This document shows positions 1 through 8,824 of a DNA stretch of 64,000 nucleotides, piece after piece. The notes under the pieces are model-generated. The model worked only from the letters and a program-made list of their open reading frames with translations. It was not told the origin of the DNA and made no database searches. The stretch is taken from positions 62,001 to 126,000 of the forward strand of contig WBMW01003129.1 of NCBI GenBank assembly GCA_013396635.1, given 5' to 3'. Position 1 is the first letter of the stretch; each line of letters begins with the position of its first letter. The translations under genes and the position numbers were made by a program. This stretch comes from Penelope pileata. Taxonomy: Eukaryota; Chordata; Aves; Galliformes; Cracidae.

Positions 1-360
1 TACTTCTTCCATAACCACCTTCTTCTTGACAGTAGCAATACAATTATTAAACATATAAATACTAAAGAGAGAATCTTGACAGCAGCTTTATACTGCTAAA
101 TGATGTTCAAATATCTCACCTTTCACTTTGCTCTATTTTTGCAGGGGAGACTAAAACTGAAATGAAACACTGAGCTGCTTAATAAAACCTGCTGTGCTAA
201 TCCCTGGAAGTCATGATCTGTATCTACCATGGAAATTTACTGGACAAATGAAGTACTGTGAAGTCCTCCTTTGTTTTGCTCTTCAAATCAACAAGGGGAC
301 TGCAAACACAAGATGGAAGAAGAGGCATAGAGCAGAGAGACATGTCTAAGTATACCTCAC
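1..360 (-). other. PHF21A intron, partial, downstream of the AT-hook half exon
   Basis: This starts with the donor gtgagg on the minus strand and runs off the window. I looked for the AT-hook continuation (R-P-P-K) and for the alternative short exon known from mammals and saw neither. A possible short cryptic exon at 120-156 is described in the findings. Confidence 0.7.
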
Positions 361-421
361 CTCTTTTACGTGTCCCAGGATGCATTGTGCTGTTCAGGTA
401 CGTGACTGCACTCTTCTTGCG
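361..421 (-). CDS. PHF21A: PHF21A coding exon ending inside the AT-hook (KRG)
   Basis: The 61-nt exon encodes R-K-K-S-A-V-T-Y-L-N-S-T-M-H-P-G-T-R-K-R plus the first base of a Gly codon. The acceptor is tttgtcttgcag above 421 and the donor is GAG then gtgagg below 361. In mammals the next residues are R-P-P-K, completing an AT-hook (K-R-G-R-P-P-K), a minor-groove DNA-binding motif. The exon therefore ends in the middle of that motif, and the choice of the next exon decides whether a working AT-hook is made. The literature on PHF21A describes a neuronal isoform without the AT-hook. The continuing exon is not within the 360 bases left in the window. Confidence 0.96.
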
Positions 422-877
422 CTGCAAGACAAAATATAACCATTTTTGTTGGCTAACATTTTTGGCAACAACTATATGCAATAGCTGATGAACAGCAGGG
501 TAGTACTACGTGAGATTACCAGTTGTTCTGTTTTCTAGGGCATAGCTTCAGAGAAGTTAGCTTTTTTACACTACTTCTGACCTCTGGACTGCTTCAGACA
601 AACATGCAAGCTGGCCTAATTGTTAAGAATAATACACACTGCCATTTAATGTCAGCTTTACATGGAAGGCAGCAGAAAAGGACATAAATATTATAAGAAT
701 ACCCCAATGTATTTACTGATTAAAAATCGGAGGGTCATATCATTGCAATGGCCATTTGAATTAAAAACAACAGCTTCCCTGTCTAGTTAGAAGTGAGATG
801 GCTTTGGTGGCAATGTGGCAGAAAAACACACAAGCTCAGAATGAAAGGACCAGCATCCCCCAGCAAGAGATCAATAC
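422..877 (-). other. PHF21A intron, 456 bp
   Basis: It is bounded by donor gtattg (high end) and acceptor tttgtcttgcag (low end) on the minus strand. AT-rich, with no repeat or further exon recognised. Confidence 0.85.
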
Positions 878-957
878 CTCAGGCTCAAAAACAGCTCCAC
901 TGTACACTGGATTTGCTGTTGTTCTTCTTTTCCTCTCTTGTCGCTTACTTTGGATTT
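878..957 (-). CDS. PHF21A: PHF21A coding exon, basic KRQERKRR segment
   Basis: The 80-nt exon completes the Glu codon and continues I-Q-S-K-R-Q-E-R-K-R-R-T-T-A-N-P-V-Y-S-G-A-V-F-E-P-E. The acceptor is tttgcttttcaag above 957 and the donor is GAG then gtattg below 878. The cluster K-R-Q-E-R-K-R-R is a good candidate nuclear localisation signal (inference from composition). The segment matches mammalian PHF21A residue for residue as I recall it. It enters in phase 1 and leaves in phase 0. It lies just upstream of the AT-hook. Confidence 0.96.
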
Positions 958-1769
958 CTTGAAAAGCAAAGCATTCAGGTTAGAAAACTACATGCCCCTG
1001 AAATTACATGAATTCCTAAGAATGCAGTTTGCATGTGAAGATTTCTGCAGAACACTGTTCATGCTCAATAGAGGCAACTTTGTTGTACTTCTAATTTCTG
1101 TAGGTTTGAAACTAAATGCTGACTAAGATTATAAGTACAGTGTTCAACTAACTCACAAAATGACTGTCATCTTCTTTCTAAATAAGAATACTCCAGGACT
1201 AAAACTTTTTAAACTGGCAGTCAGTGTAATTGTGACCTAAAACTAAAAGCCTCTGATAACCTTGTCAATACCTAAAAATGAACACAGTATGGAAATATGT
1301 AAGCTGTTGCAACGTTAGGCTGTTTTGCACTGTAGAAGATTAAGAAAATCAATTATAATCTATTAACTCATTTCCTTTACAAACTACAGTCCCATGAAAT
1401 AAATGAGAAATCCAGATTGGACCACCATAAAAGTATCCATGGTGTAACTTTGCAGATACAGAGGCTGCCCCAGAAAGCAACAATATTGTCACAAATTTAT
1501 TTCCTACCATCGAAGCATGCACTTTCTTTCCAAACACTGATCCTTCACAACCACTGATTTTAGCTGCATAAGCAACTGTTTTGCTTCCATGTAATAAGGA
1601 GAATAAAAAAGGATGCTCAACAGAAACTGTTAGATCAGATTAGTACAGACCAATACACTTTTGTGCAAGAAAATACTGCACTTAATACAGAAATATTTTG
1701 GACCTGTACTTCCCATTCAGAATGGCTATGAAACAGATCTCAAGAATCAACTTAAGACACTTTTCTTAC
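958..1769 (-). other. PHF21A intron, 812 bp
   Basis: It is bounded by donor gtaaga and acceptor gcttttcaag on the minus strand. No repeat, RNA gene or further exon recognised. Confidence 0.85.
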
Positions 1770-1821
1770 CTTCCAGATGGTCATGAGTAACTAGTCCTAG
1801 AGACACCATGAAGGCAAGTTT
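1770..1821 (-). CDS. PHF21A: PHF21A coding exon, KLAFMVSLGLVTHDHLE
   Basis: The 52-nt exon encodes K-L-A-F-M-V-S-L-G-L-V-T-H-D-H-L-E plus the first base of the next Glu codon. It is identical to the mammalian PHF21A segment as I remember it, and is the most order-promoting, hydrophobic piece in this part of the protein. The acceptor follows cactcacacag above 1821; the donor is AAG then gtaaga. It ends in phase 1 and pairs with the 80-nt exon below it, so the two together are 132 nt and must be included or skipped as a pair to hold frame. It is too short to stand out as an unspliced open frame and was placed by splice sites and family match. Confidence 0.96.
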
Positions 1822-2897
1822 CTGTGTGAGTGAAGAAAGAGAAAAATACAGAGATCATGACCATTCCAAGCTACTCAGGCCCTTTAAAGTCCGTTGACAG
1901 GTAACTAAGCATCAAAGATTTGCTAATAATGCTTTTGCTTCTGTAAATCGCTTTTCATTTATATATGTCAAATTGCTTTACAGAAGATACACACTAGTCC
2001 CATTTTCTAGATGGGAACCTAGGCTGAGACATAGGGAAATGCCAATTGCTCATGATCAGAGTTGGCAGAGCTAGCAACAAGAAAATCCAGCACTGAAACA
2101 ACTATGTGATTGGCTCTTAGTAAATGCCAACACAGTTTGCTTGCCTGTAAAGTATTACTGGTTGCAGAACATGATCTCCATATTATTGCAGACTACAAGG
2201 AGCAACTCTGGTATGCACTTTGATAAGGGCTACGGCTTTCTCAAAGGATTCTAATTTTAATGCAAGAAGTGCACAGACACCTAAAAATCAGAATTTGTGC
2301 TGGCAATAGTTAATGCTCACATAGTAATCAGTTTGAATCCATCTACAAAAAAAAACAAACATAGCAGAGCATTTAGTTGTAATCAGTTCCAGAGCTCAAC
2401 ATGGCAGAAAGGTTTTAAGAAATAGCCATTCTGGCCTTTCCATCCCCCCAGGATGAACCTGACCTAAACTGGAATAAGATCTAGCAGAATGTGAACTAAT
2501 TGAGTCTTTAAGTTTTGCTCACCAGAACAGTAGTATTTCATGAAGCAAAAATAAAAGACAGTTCTCCAGCATTAAAGATAACTTCAGAAGTCTAAAAGCT
2601 CAAAGGAATGGAAATCAACACTGTAATCTGTGCCTCCTGGTTGAAGGAAGTATCACAGGGAAATAACAAACTTCTAACTTAATAAAAGACTCAGAAGTCT
2701 AATGCATTCCAGGATGAAAAATGCAAATACATTGTATCTATTTAGATTTCTTATTCTGTAGACCCATCAGCTACTGCTGCCCAACAGAATGTATAGATTT
2801 TTAAAGTTTAGGAGTCTTGAGGGAACAGGGCAAATATTGTTTTCTGAAGGACAGGGGACTTCTTTCTTAAAAGAAAGCTCTTGATGTGCTCTGATAC
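1822..2897 (-). other. PHF21A intron, 1076 bp
   Basis: It is bounded by donor gtatca and acceptor cactcacacag on the minus strand. It carries a MIR-like SINE remnant near 1990-2095; nothing else recognised. Confidence 0.85.
1991..2095 (+). repeat. MIR-like SINE remnant
   Basis: The stretch reads tcccattttctagatggg, then aacctaggctgagacatagg, and later gagttggcagagctagc. This follows the MIR core order as I remember it (ccccattttacagatgagg, aaactgaggca, agtggcagagc). It is heavily diverged and lacks clear ends or target-site duplications, so the limits are approximate. Confidence 0.55.
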
Positions 2898-2996
2898 CTG
2901 TGGATTTTCTTCTCGTTTTGGCTTCGGTGCAGCAGGTGGAGTAACTGTACGACTTTCTGTTTGCTTCTCTTCTGCTTCCACATGTGGCTTAATAGT
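2898..2996 (-). CDS. PHF21A: PHF21A coding exon, basic PKPKR segment (33 codons)
   Basis: The 99-nt exon reads T-I-K-P-H-V-E-A-E-E-K-Q-T-E-S-R then T-V-T-P-P-A-A-P-K-P-K-R-E-E-N-P-Q. The second half is nearly identical to mammalian PHF21A as I recall it; the first half, before E-K-Q, is the more diverged part. The acceptor is ctttttcag-like (tttcttttcag) above 2996. The donor, CAG then gtatca, is a suboptimal match. Phase 0 on both sides. The P-K-P-K-R run is basic and may contribute to nuclear localisation, but that is inference. The reading frame continues into the intron for some 30 codons, which explains why an unspliced reading frame looks longer than the exon. Confidence 0.97.
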
Positions 2997-4690
2997 CTGA
3001 AAAGAAACAGTGTTTCTCTCATTCAATGATAAGAAAGACTTTTTCAGTTTGGCTAATAAAGTAAAACAAATACTTTAGCAGATAGAAAAACTGTTTAAAG
3101 CCAGCAGTATATTAACAAAGACTTTACTGAGGAACCTGACATGAGAAGAATGCTAAATAGTGTTTTGCTTTAACAAAGGATGGAGCAGCCTCACAACCAC
3201 TCCATTAACCCAAGCAGCCATGCAAGCAACAAAAGTCATCGCAAGTGTTAACTCCAACACAGAAGTCACTATACTGCATGGGATGGAAAACTTCCAGGTA
3301 AAAACCATTCTGCATGGTTACATGCATTTTGTACTTATAGCTCCTCAAACTTCATGAAGAATTATGAATGGCTCAAAAACTGTCTTGCTGACTCCTAAGA
3401 TCTTGGATGTCTCTGAAACTTTTTCCTTAAGTTACATTCTTCTTCAAAGGTAGCACAACAATCCTCAACCCATGGCATAGCTGTTGATCCTACAAACTGA
3501 GGTAACCTCTACAGAGACACAAACTCTTCCCCTTTACCATATGGGGAAAACACACAGAAAAGTTGGTATATTATTGAACCATCAGCACTTTTCTGTATGT
3601 TTTTCAACAGTTCCTTGAATTTCCAGTAATTATTCAAAGAGCAAATGAATATTGCTGACATCTAAAGGAATAGGCATCAAAAGTACAGTATTGTAGAAAT
3701 ATGACTTCAAATCATACGAAAAGGGCATGCATTGCCAAATAGCTTGTAAAATTGCCTTGAGATACACAAGACCTACTCATGCGAATTCATAAGGAGAATT
3801 GAACACAAGCATATCTTTCATGCACGTGATTTTCACAGCCTCTACAGGTGACTTCAAATGTGGAAGCTAACTTCAAGGCACATTAGTCTGTGAAAGATTT
3901 GTATGTGAAATACATAATAATATATGCAAAATTACATAGATATATATGCTATAGATAACACATTATATATTATATAATGTCATAGTGCTACCAACATGTC
4001 ATAAATGAAAGAATTAAAAGTGAAACAAAAGATTGCTACACTTGAACCAAGCGGCAAGGACACTGCAGCTGCATCCCATGCTAAAGCAAGATTTTATTTT
4101 ATGAGAGTCTTTACTGGAGACTTTAAAAACAAGAATCTAGAGTGCTCTGTTTCCGAGGGTCTCCATTCTGCTCATTCAACCCAATTTAGTCATGGTAATC
4201 TATCAGTCTTCAGAAGCTGAGTGAGTCTATTTTAGTCTCCAATCACAAGACTAGGAGACTACGAGATCAAGGAAGAAATTGCTATACTGGTTAGAGTATA
4301 TACTCTTACAATTTTGCATGTTTTTTCGCCTTTCTGAAAAACAAAAACACTGAAAATATTTTTTCAGTGTTTTTTAAAGGCTTAATACAAACACGGATTT
4401 CAGTTTGTACTTGGTCTCCAAGAAATTAGTACACCCTTGGAATACAGCTTGCTTGTACACAACTGAGGTTAAATAGTAGAGGGAGAATAAAACCCCTGAA
4501 GTAGGAGAAGATATTAAAGAAAAAGGCAATTTCTACCCTAAGTCACAAGTCATTCTATAATTTGTACTGTTGTTGGAACATGAATACTTCCAGCGACCAA
4601 TGAAAGCTTCTTCATTTCTTATCCTCTCCAAAACTGGCACCATAAAGCAATAAATCCAATATGTTTATCTATTTTACTTTTTTTCTGTAC
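2997..4690 (-). other. PHF21A intron, 1694 bp
   Basis: It is bounded by donor gtacag and acceptor tttcttttcag on the minus strand. It holds an AT-rich palindromic patch near 3940-3980 and a perfect 14-bp hairpin at 4343-4374. No coding potential recognised. Confidence 0.85.
4343..4374. repeat. Perfect 14-bp inverted repeat (hairpin), loop 4 nt
   Basis: Left arm aaaaacactgaaaa (4343-4356) is the exact reverse complement of ttttcagtgttttt (4361-4374), with loop tatt. A further ccttt (4329-4333) and aaagg (4376-4380) can pair outside a bulge. It lies inside an intron, 350 bases on the 3' side of exon 4691-4987. Confidence 0.8.
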
Positions 4691-4987
4691 CTGTTTTTCA
4701 ACGTTTGGTTTGCTGATCTGTACAGTCTGAGGTCCAGCGAGCCTGGTACCCGGTGCTGCTATCACGATGCTGGTGAGCTGTGCCATAGGGAAAGTTTTGG
4801 CTATGGTTGCTGTCTGCCCGTTAACTACACGAACTGGATGTATGGAGTTCTGAGAGTTTGGTAAAGAGGTGGGTGTGAACTTTGTTGTCAACATCACAGG
4901 CCTCTGAATAAGCTGAGGAGCTGCAAGCATTGGAGGAGGTGCTGGGGCAATAGGAATGTTATTTTGGGCAACTGGTTTAGGTCGAAC
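4691..4987 (-). CDS. PHF21A: PHF21A coding exon, largest in the window (99 codons)
   Basis: The 297-nt exon begins V-R-P-K-P-V-A-Q-N-N-I-P, passes through A-P-A-P-P-P-M-L-A-A-P-Q-L-I-Q-R-P, and ends K-P-N-V-E-K-Q. The acceptor is a strong ttttttctgtag above 4987. The donor, CAG then gtacag, is weak at positions +4 to +6, which could permit regulated use. Other diagnostic runs are H-P-V-R-V-V-N-G-Q-T and L-A-G-P-Q-T-V-Q. Phase 0 on both sides. This central, Pro/Thr/Val-rich region has no catalytic motif. The opposite strand also stays open for about 67 codons here, which I treat as a shadow because the minus-strand frame has exact splice sites and family match. Confidence 0.97.
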
Positions 4988-5091
4988 CTACAGAAAAAAA
5001 GAGAGAGATTCGTACGCAGATGAACTTCTTTACTAAGTCTTTCAATTTAGCCTGTATAATCCATGCAAGGTTGATTACTTACATTACAAAA

Positions 5092-5117
5092 AAAAATTAC
5101 ATTAGAATGTAATTTTT
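5092..5117. repeat. Perfect 12-bp inverted repeat (hairpin), loop 2 nt
   Basis: Arm aaaaattacatt (5092-5103) is the exact reverse complement of aatgtaattttt (5106-5117), with loop ag. AT-rich; it may be only a chance or cruciform-prone element. Confidence 0.75.
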
Positions 5118-6125
5118 AGCGTAGTGTCATAAGTATGCTATGAGAAAGAAAAAGCCACATTTTCAAACCTACTTGCATAAAATCCATCCACATAACATTT
5201 GCATATGCAGTCATAGTCCCTGAAATGGTATTTGGATGCACAGATATTTATATTACATGTGTATTGCCAAGTGCCTTATATATGTCTAAATCAACATGCT
5301 GCTTTTGTAAGCCAAAAACTCAAGTAATATTTACACGCATTGCTGAGGCTTTCATGTTAAAAGTGTGTCTCAGGGCTTTATACTGAGCCTTCAGATTTTC
5401 AGCAAATCCTTGTTATCATTGTCAACTCTATGTATGTCTAAATAGACACTTGCACATCCAATCTTGCTAAATAAAATTTTCAGGATTATATGTTAATCTC
5501 TCAAGGAAAATGCTAAAGGCTACAGGTAAGGCAGTCAGTAATCTTCTTCTTTCTTGGGCCACAAAAGTATTCCAATCCCCTACCACCAATACTTGCTTAT
5601 TTCTTGCCCATTGTTAAGTTCTTACTTATCACATCACTACAGAGTACAGAAATAGAATACACTACTCTGATTAAAAAGTCTTTTTCATTATTTAACTTCT
5701 ATTGTCCTATCTACATTTAATACTCCATAATGGATTTTACCATTGAAAATAAGGTCACATTCTGACAGATTTCACCATCCCTAAGTCTTAACCAGATACC
5801 AGCCTATACTTTCCTTTCTTCTTTTATAAAAGATTCACACTTTTAGTCAGTGCCACACACATCTTGGAAATTAAATAGTTCCTCCATGAAAAAACTTGTA
5901 AAAAAAATGTGTTTTACTGCTCAGCTTTGAACAGAGGTCACTCTCTGTTGCAAAGTAGAAATACTTGGGAACAATCCAGAGACGCCTTGTTTTTCCTTTC
6001 TGCTCACGAGCAGCAAACAATGATTACAGGAATTTAAGGCCTTGGGTGATGCTTTCATTTTGCTGACACCAATTCAGTGAGTTCATTCCTTTTGATACAA
6101 ATATATTCATATATGATCACCATAT

Positions 6126-6335
6126 GCTAATCTCATAATCATAGAGTCATGTAGGTTGGGAAGTAGCTCAGGAGTTTCTAATCCAACCCCCTTCTCAGAG
6201 CAGGGCCAACACTAAATGCAGACCAGGTTGCCCAGCGCTTTGTCCAGACAGGTCTTGGAAACCTCCAGGGCTGGAGATTCCACCACACCTCTGGGCAGCC
6301 TCTTCCACTCCTAAGTGTCTGCATAGTGAGAAATT
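6126..6335 (-). mobile_element. CR1 LINE 3' fragment, minus orientation
   Basis: It reads as the reverse complement of a CR1 3' end: aatcatagagtcatgtagg, then tctaatccaacccccttctc, agagcagg, accaggttgcccag, and gagattccaccacacctctg. The element's 3' end is at the low coordinate; it is truncated at its 5' end, as nearly all bird CR1 copies are. It sits directly against an oppositely oriented CR1 piece. Confidence 0.85.
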
Positions 6336-6585
6336 ATTTCCTGACTGGACATTAGGAAAACTTTCTTTACTGTGAGAGTAGTCAAACACTGGAACACGCA
6401 TCCTAGCAAGGTGGTTGGTGATGCGTGCCTGTCAGTGTTCCAAGAGACTTATGGACAACATCCTCATTAACATGCTTTAAACTTTTGGTTACCACTGAAG
6501 TAGTCAGGCAGTTGGACTGGATGATCTTCAAAGGTCCCTTCCAACAGAATCATTCTGTTCAATTCTATTCTATTTCTAGTCTAAA
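6336..6585 (+). mobile_element. CR1 LINE 3' fragment, plus orientation
   Basis: CR1 hallmarks appear in order: ggacattaggaaaactttc, tactgtgagagtagtcaaac, actggaaca, ggcagttggactggatgatc and ttcaaaggtcccttccaac, ending near an attctgtt-type tail. It is 5'-truncated. It lies head-to-head with the previous fragment, 3' ends outward. Confidence 0.85.
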
Positions 6586-6703
6586 CTTTCCCACGAAGAT
6601 GAATTGTATACTCTACCAGGTCAAACTCAATGTTCATAGAAAATATCTCCTATTTATGATATAATTAAGGTCTTTTTCTATTGCTTTCTCTCTGTACACT
6701 TAC

Positions 6704-6790
6704 CTGTGGAAGAAAATTTGGACGAGGAGTGAGTCTGGGAGGAGGGATGAACTGCGGCACTTTTATGGGCTGAGGCGTAGCCTGAACCTG
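6704..6790 (-). CDS. PHF21A: PHF21A coding exon, proline-rich (29 codons)
   Basis: The 87-nt exon encodes Q-V-Q-A-T-P-Q-P-I-K through P-N-F-L-P-Q, a proline-rich linker. The donor is an excellent CAG then gtaagt. The acceptor reads ttcttacag followed by CAG, a tandem NAGNAG site, so splicing three bases further in would start at 6787 and drop the first Gln. Both versions keep frame with the exons on either side (phase 0). Compared with the mammalian sequence I remember (A-T-P-P-Q-P), this one has a single Pro after Thr, an in-frame one-codon difference. The exon is symmetric and so skippable in frame. Confidence 0.97.
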
Positions 6791-8569
6791 CTGTAAGAAC
6801 ATAAGAGACAGTTCAATAAGAGGAAAATAGCTTTGACGTTTTTCTCCAAAATCAACATCCTGAATGTATTTTCAGACTTGATGTTCCTGGTTTTCCTCTT
6901 TGTAAATAGTTTTTCACAGTAACAGCTTCTTCGTTATAAATGTATTGAAAACAGAACTGATCTTACTTTCCAGTGCCTGTACACCTTCATTTACAAACAG
7001 AAGGCATCTCTCCTTTCAGTATACCTGTACTAACTACTGTGCTCTGTAATTTAAAATCACTTCATTTGCAGATAATGAAACTCGGATTTGTTAAATAGTT
7101 AATAATTGTCATTACAACAGATGATAGAAACTAACTCCAGCCTTTGATGTCCAGCTATATGAGCTACTGTCCTATCACATTCAGTGGTATTCAAGTGAAT
7201 GAAAGAGTATCTCACACAAATGAGAAGATCTGGAAGTTTAGAACTCTATTTCTAGAAGTATTAAAATGACACTATGAGGGGCTGTAAATACACAGCCTAA
7301 AATTTTCAAAAGCAAGCCATTTGAAGGAACTAAGCTCTGTTTTTAAGGACTTCCAAGTACTTCTCTGTCTACCTGAAATCAATTGGAGCTGCCATATAAT
7401 TCATCTGATTAGTGCTACTAACTACCCTTAGTTGAGTACTCAGTGAGATTCTTTGAGATTCATGCCCATGTCGGTTTCCACCCTTCTGTACTTTTGTCCA
7501 TACACTTAAGATAGATAGCAACTTACTTCAAAAAGGTCTTGTGCTGATTAATGCTTGGGAAAATATTCTGAGATTTCTGATGAAATATGGTACCAAAGCC
7601 TAAATCACATATAAGTATTATAGCAGAATCATCTTCCTAGCCTAAGTAGGTTATTCAGCAAAGACATTAAGCAGAAATACGAAGGTCAGATGAGAGTGGG
7701 GCAATGGATAACACTGGGAAACAAAATAGTAGAAAAAACTCCCAACAGTCTCTCCTGATTACAAACATATGCCCCATTAGGAAGTAAAATTACTTCCACT
7801 TGTATTAATAAACTGTATTTTTAAATATATCCAAATAAAGATTTCTGTTTAGTGAATCTTTAATCTTTAATTCAGAAGTGAAATTTCCCTGTCATGATCC
7901 TGTATAATTCCTGGTTTTCAGTCCAAGAAGATTATATAATCCAATTCTCCAACAATTCTTATATTTCCAGGTGTCTGATCAATTGTTTGGCAACTTAACT
8001 GCTTTGGAAAAGACTGTGTTGTATAATCAAAGCGCTTTCCAAAATATATGGTTAAAGAAACAGGATCTGTGCATGAAAAAGTGATGAGTGAAGACATGGT
8101 AGTGAGCAGAAATAAGTGGAGCATCCAACACCAGAGACTTTTATCACACAAAGGGAACAAGAGAGATTGACTCAAAAAAATGCAAGATGAAAACCAAAAA
8201 TGATAAAACAGTGAAAGTCTGATACCACCTTTACCAAACAAAAGAAATTTTGCAGAACACAGCCACATAGACTAGGTAGGGGCAAGACAATTGCTACTTC
8301 CCCGTGACTCACTCACAGTTATTAGTGGGGAAACTTCACACAGAGACAATGACAGAACTGGTTTAATTCTATAAAGCCAAACAGCAATAACAACCCTTGT
8401 AGAGAGTAAATGTTTTTTTCCTCATCCCTTATTTTAGCAATGTCAACCTACGAAGTCTCACAGGTTCCTACTTTTCTCCTTTCTGGTGCAAAAACTTTAC
8501 TTTTTTTTATATAGCTCTCTCACAAACTAAATGACACATACCTGCAGGGCAAACACATGGAATGCTTAC
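6791..8569 (-). other. PHF21A intron, 1779 bp
   Basis: It is bounded by donor gtaagc and acceptor ttcttacag on the minus strand. Unique AT-rich sequence with no recognised repeat or exon. A 116-codon minus frame at 7918-8268 lacks family resemblance and splice context, and I treat it as chance. Confidence 0.85.
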
Positions 8570-8824
8570 CAAAGTGACTGTGTTTTTTGCCACTATTTGG
8601 ACTGTCTCAGCTCCTGGCCCAGTGACCTTATTTGTTGTCTGAAGGTTGACTGGTGCACTCTGCGCATCAGTGCTGAGGACTGCTTTCTGGTTGTTGTTGA
8701 TAGCAGTAACCATGGCAATGGTAGGTCTTTGACCCACAACAGAGGCAGGCATGGTCGCAGTTGCCGCTTTCAAGACGAGAGGTAGTGTCTTAGTGGTGAT
8801 CATAGAAGCTGTAGTTACAGTTTT
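8570..8824 (-). CDS. PHF21A: PHF21A coding exon, Thr/Ala/Val-rich central segment (85 codons)
   Basis: The 255-nt exon starts K-T-V-T-T-A-S, followed by M-I-T-T-K-T-L-P-L-V, and ends K-N-T-V-T-L. The acceptor is ttcccctag above 8824 and the donor is TTG then gtaagc below 8570. Both edges are phase 0. The translation contains recognisable PHF21A stretches such as P-A-S-V-V-G-Q-R-P-T-I-A and G-P-G-A-E-T-V-Q-I-V. It has no known domain and is rich in Thr, Ala, Val and Gln, which fits the low-complexity central region of the protein used as a scaffold in the LSD1 complex. It contains an asparagine triplet (A-I-N-N-N-Q-K) slightly longer than I recall in mammals. The next exon starts with a Gln whose inclusion depends on acceptor choice. 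Confidence 0.97.

Larger units (their letters stand above)
4988..6703 (-). other. PHF21A intron, 1716 bp, with inverted CR1 pair
   Basis: It is bounded by donor gtaagt and acceptor ttttttctgtag on the minus strand. It contains a 12-bp hairpin at 5092-5117 and two CR1 fragments in opposite orientation at 6126-6585. The rest is AT-rich with no recognised feature. Confidence 0.85.

Noticed and set aside
7918..8268. 116-codon minus-strand frame in a PHF21A intron
   Set aside because: No family resemblance; hydrophobic and Phe/Leu/Ser-rich as expected from T-rich intronic DNA. No conserved-looking exon edges.
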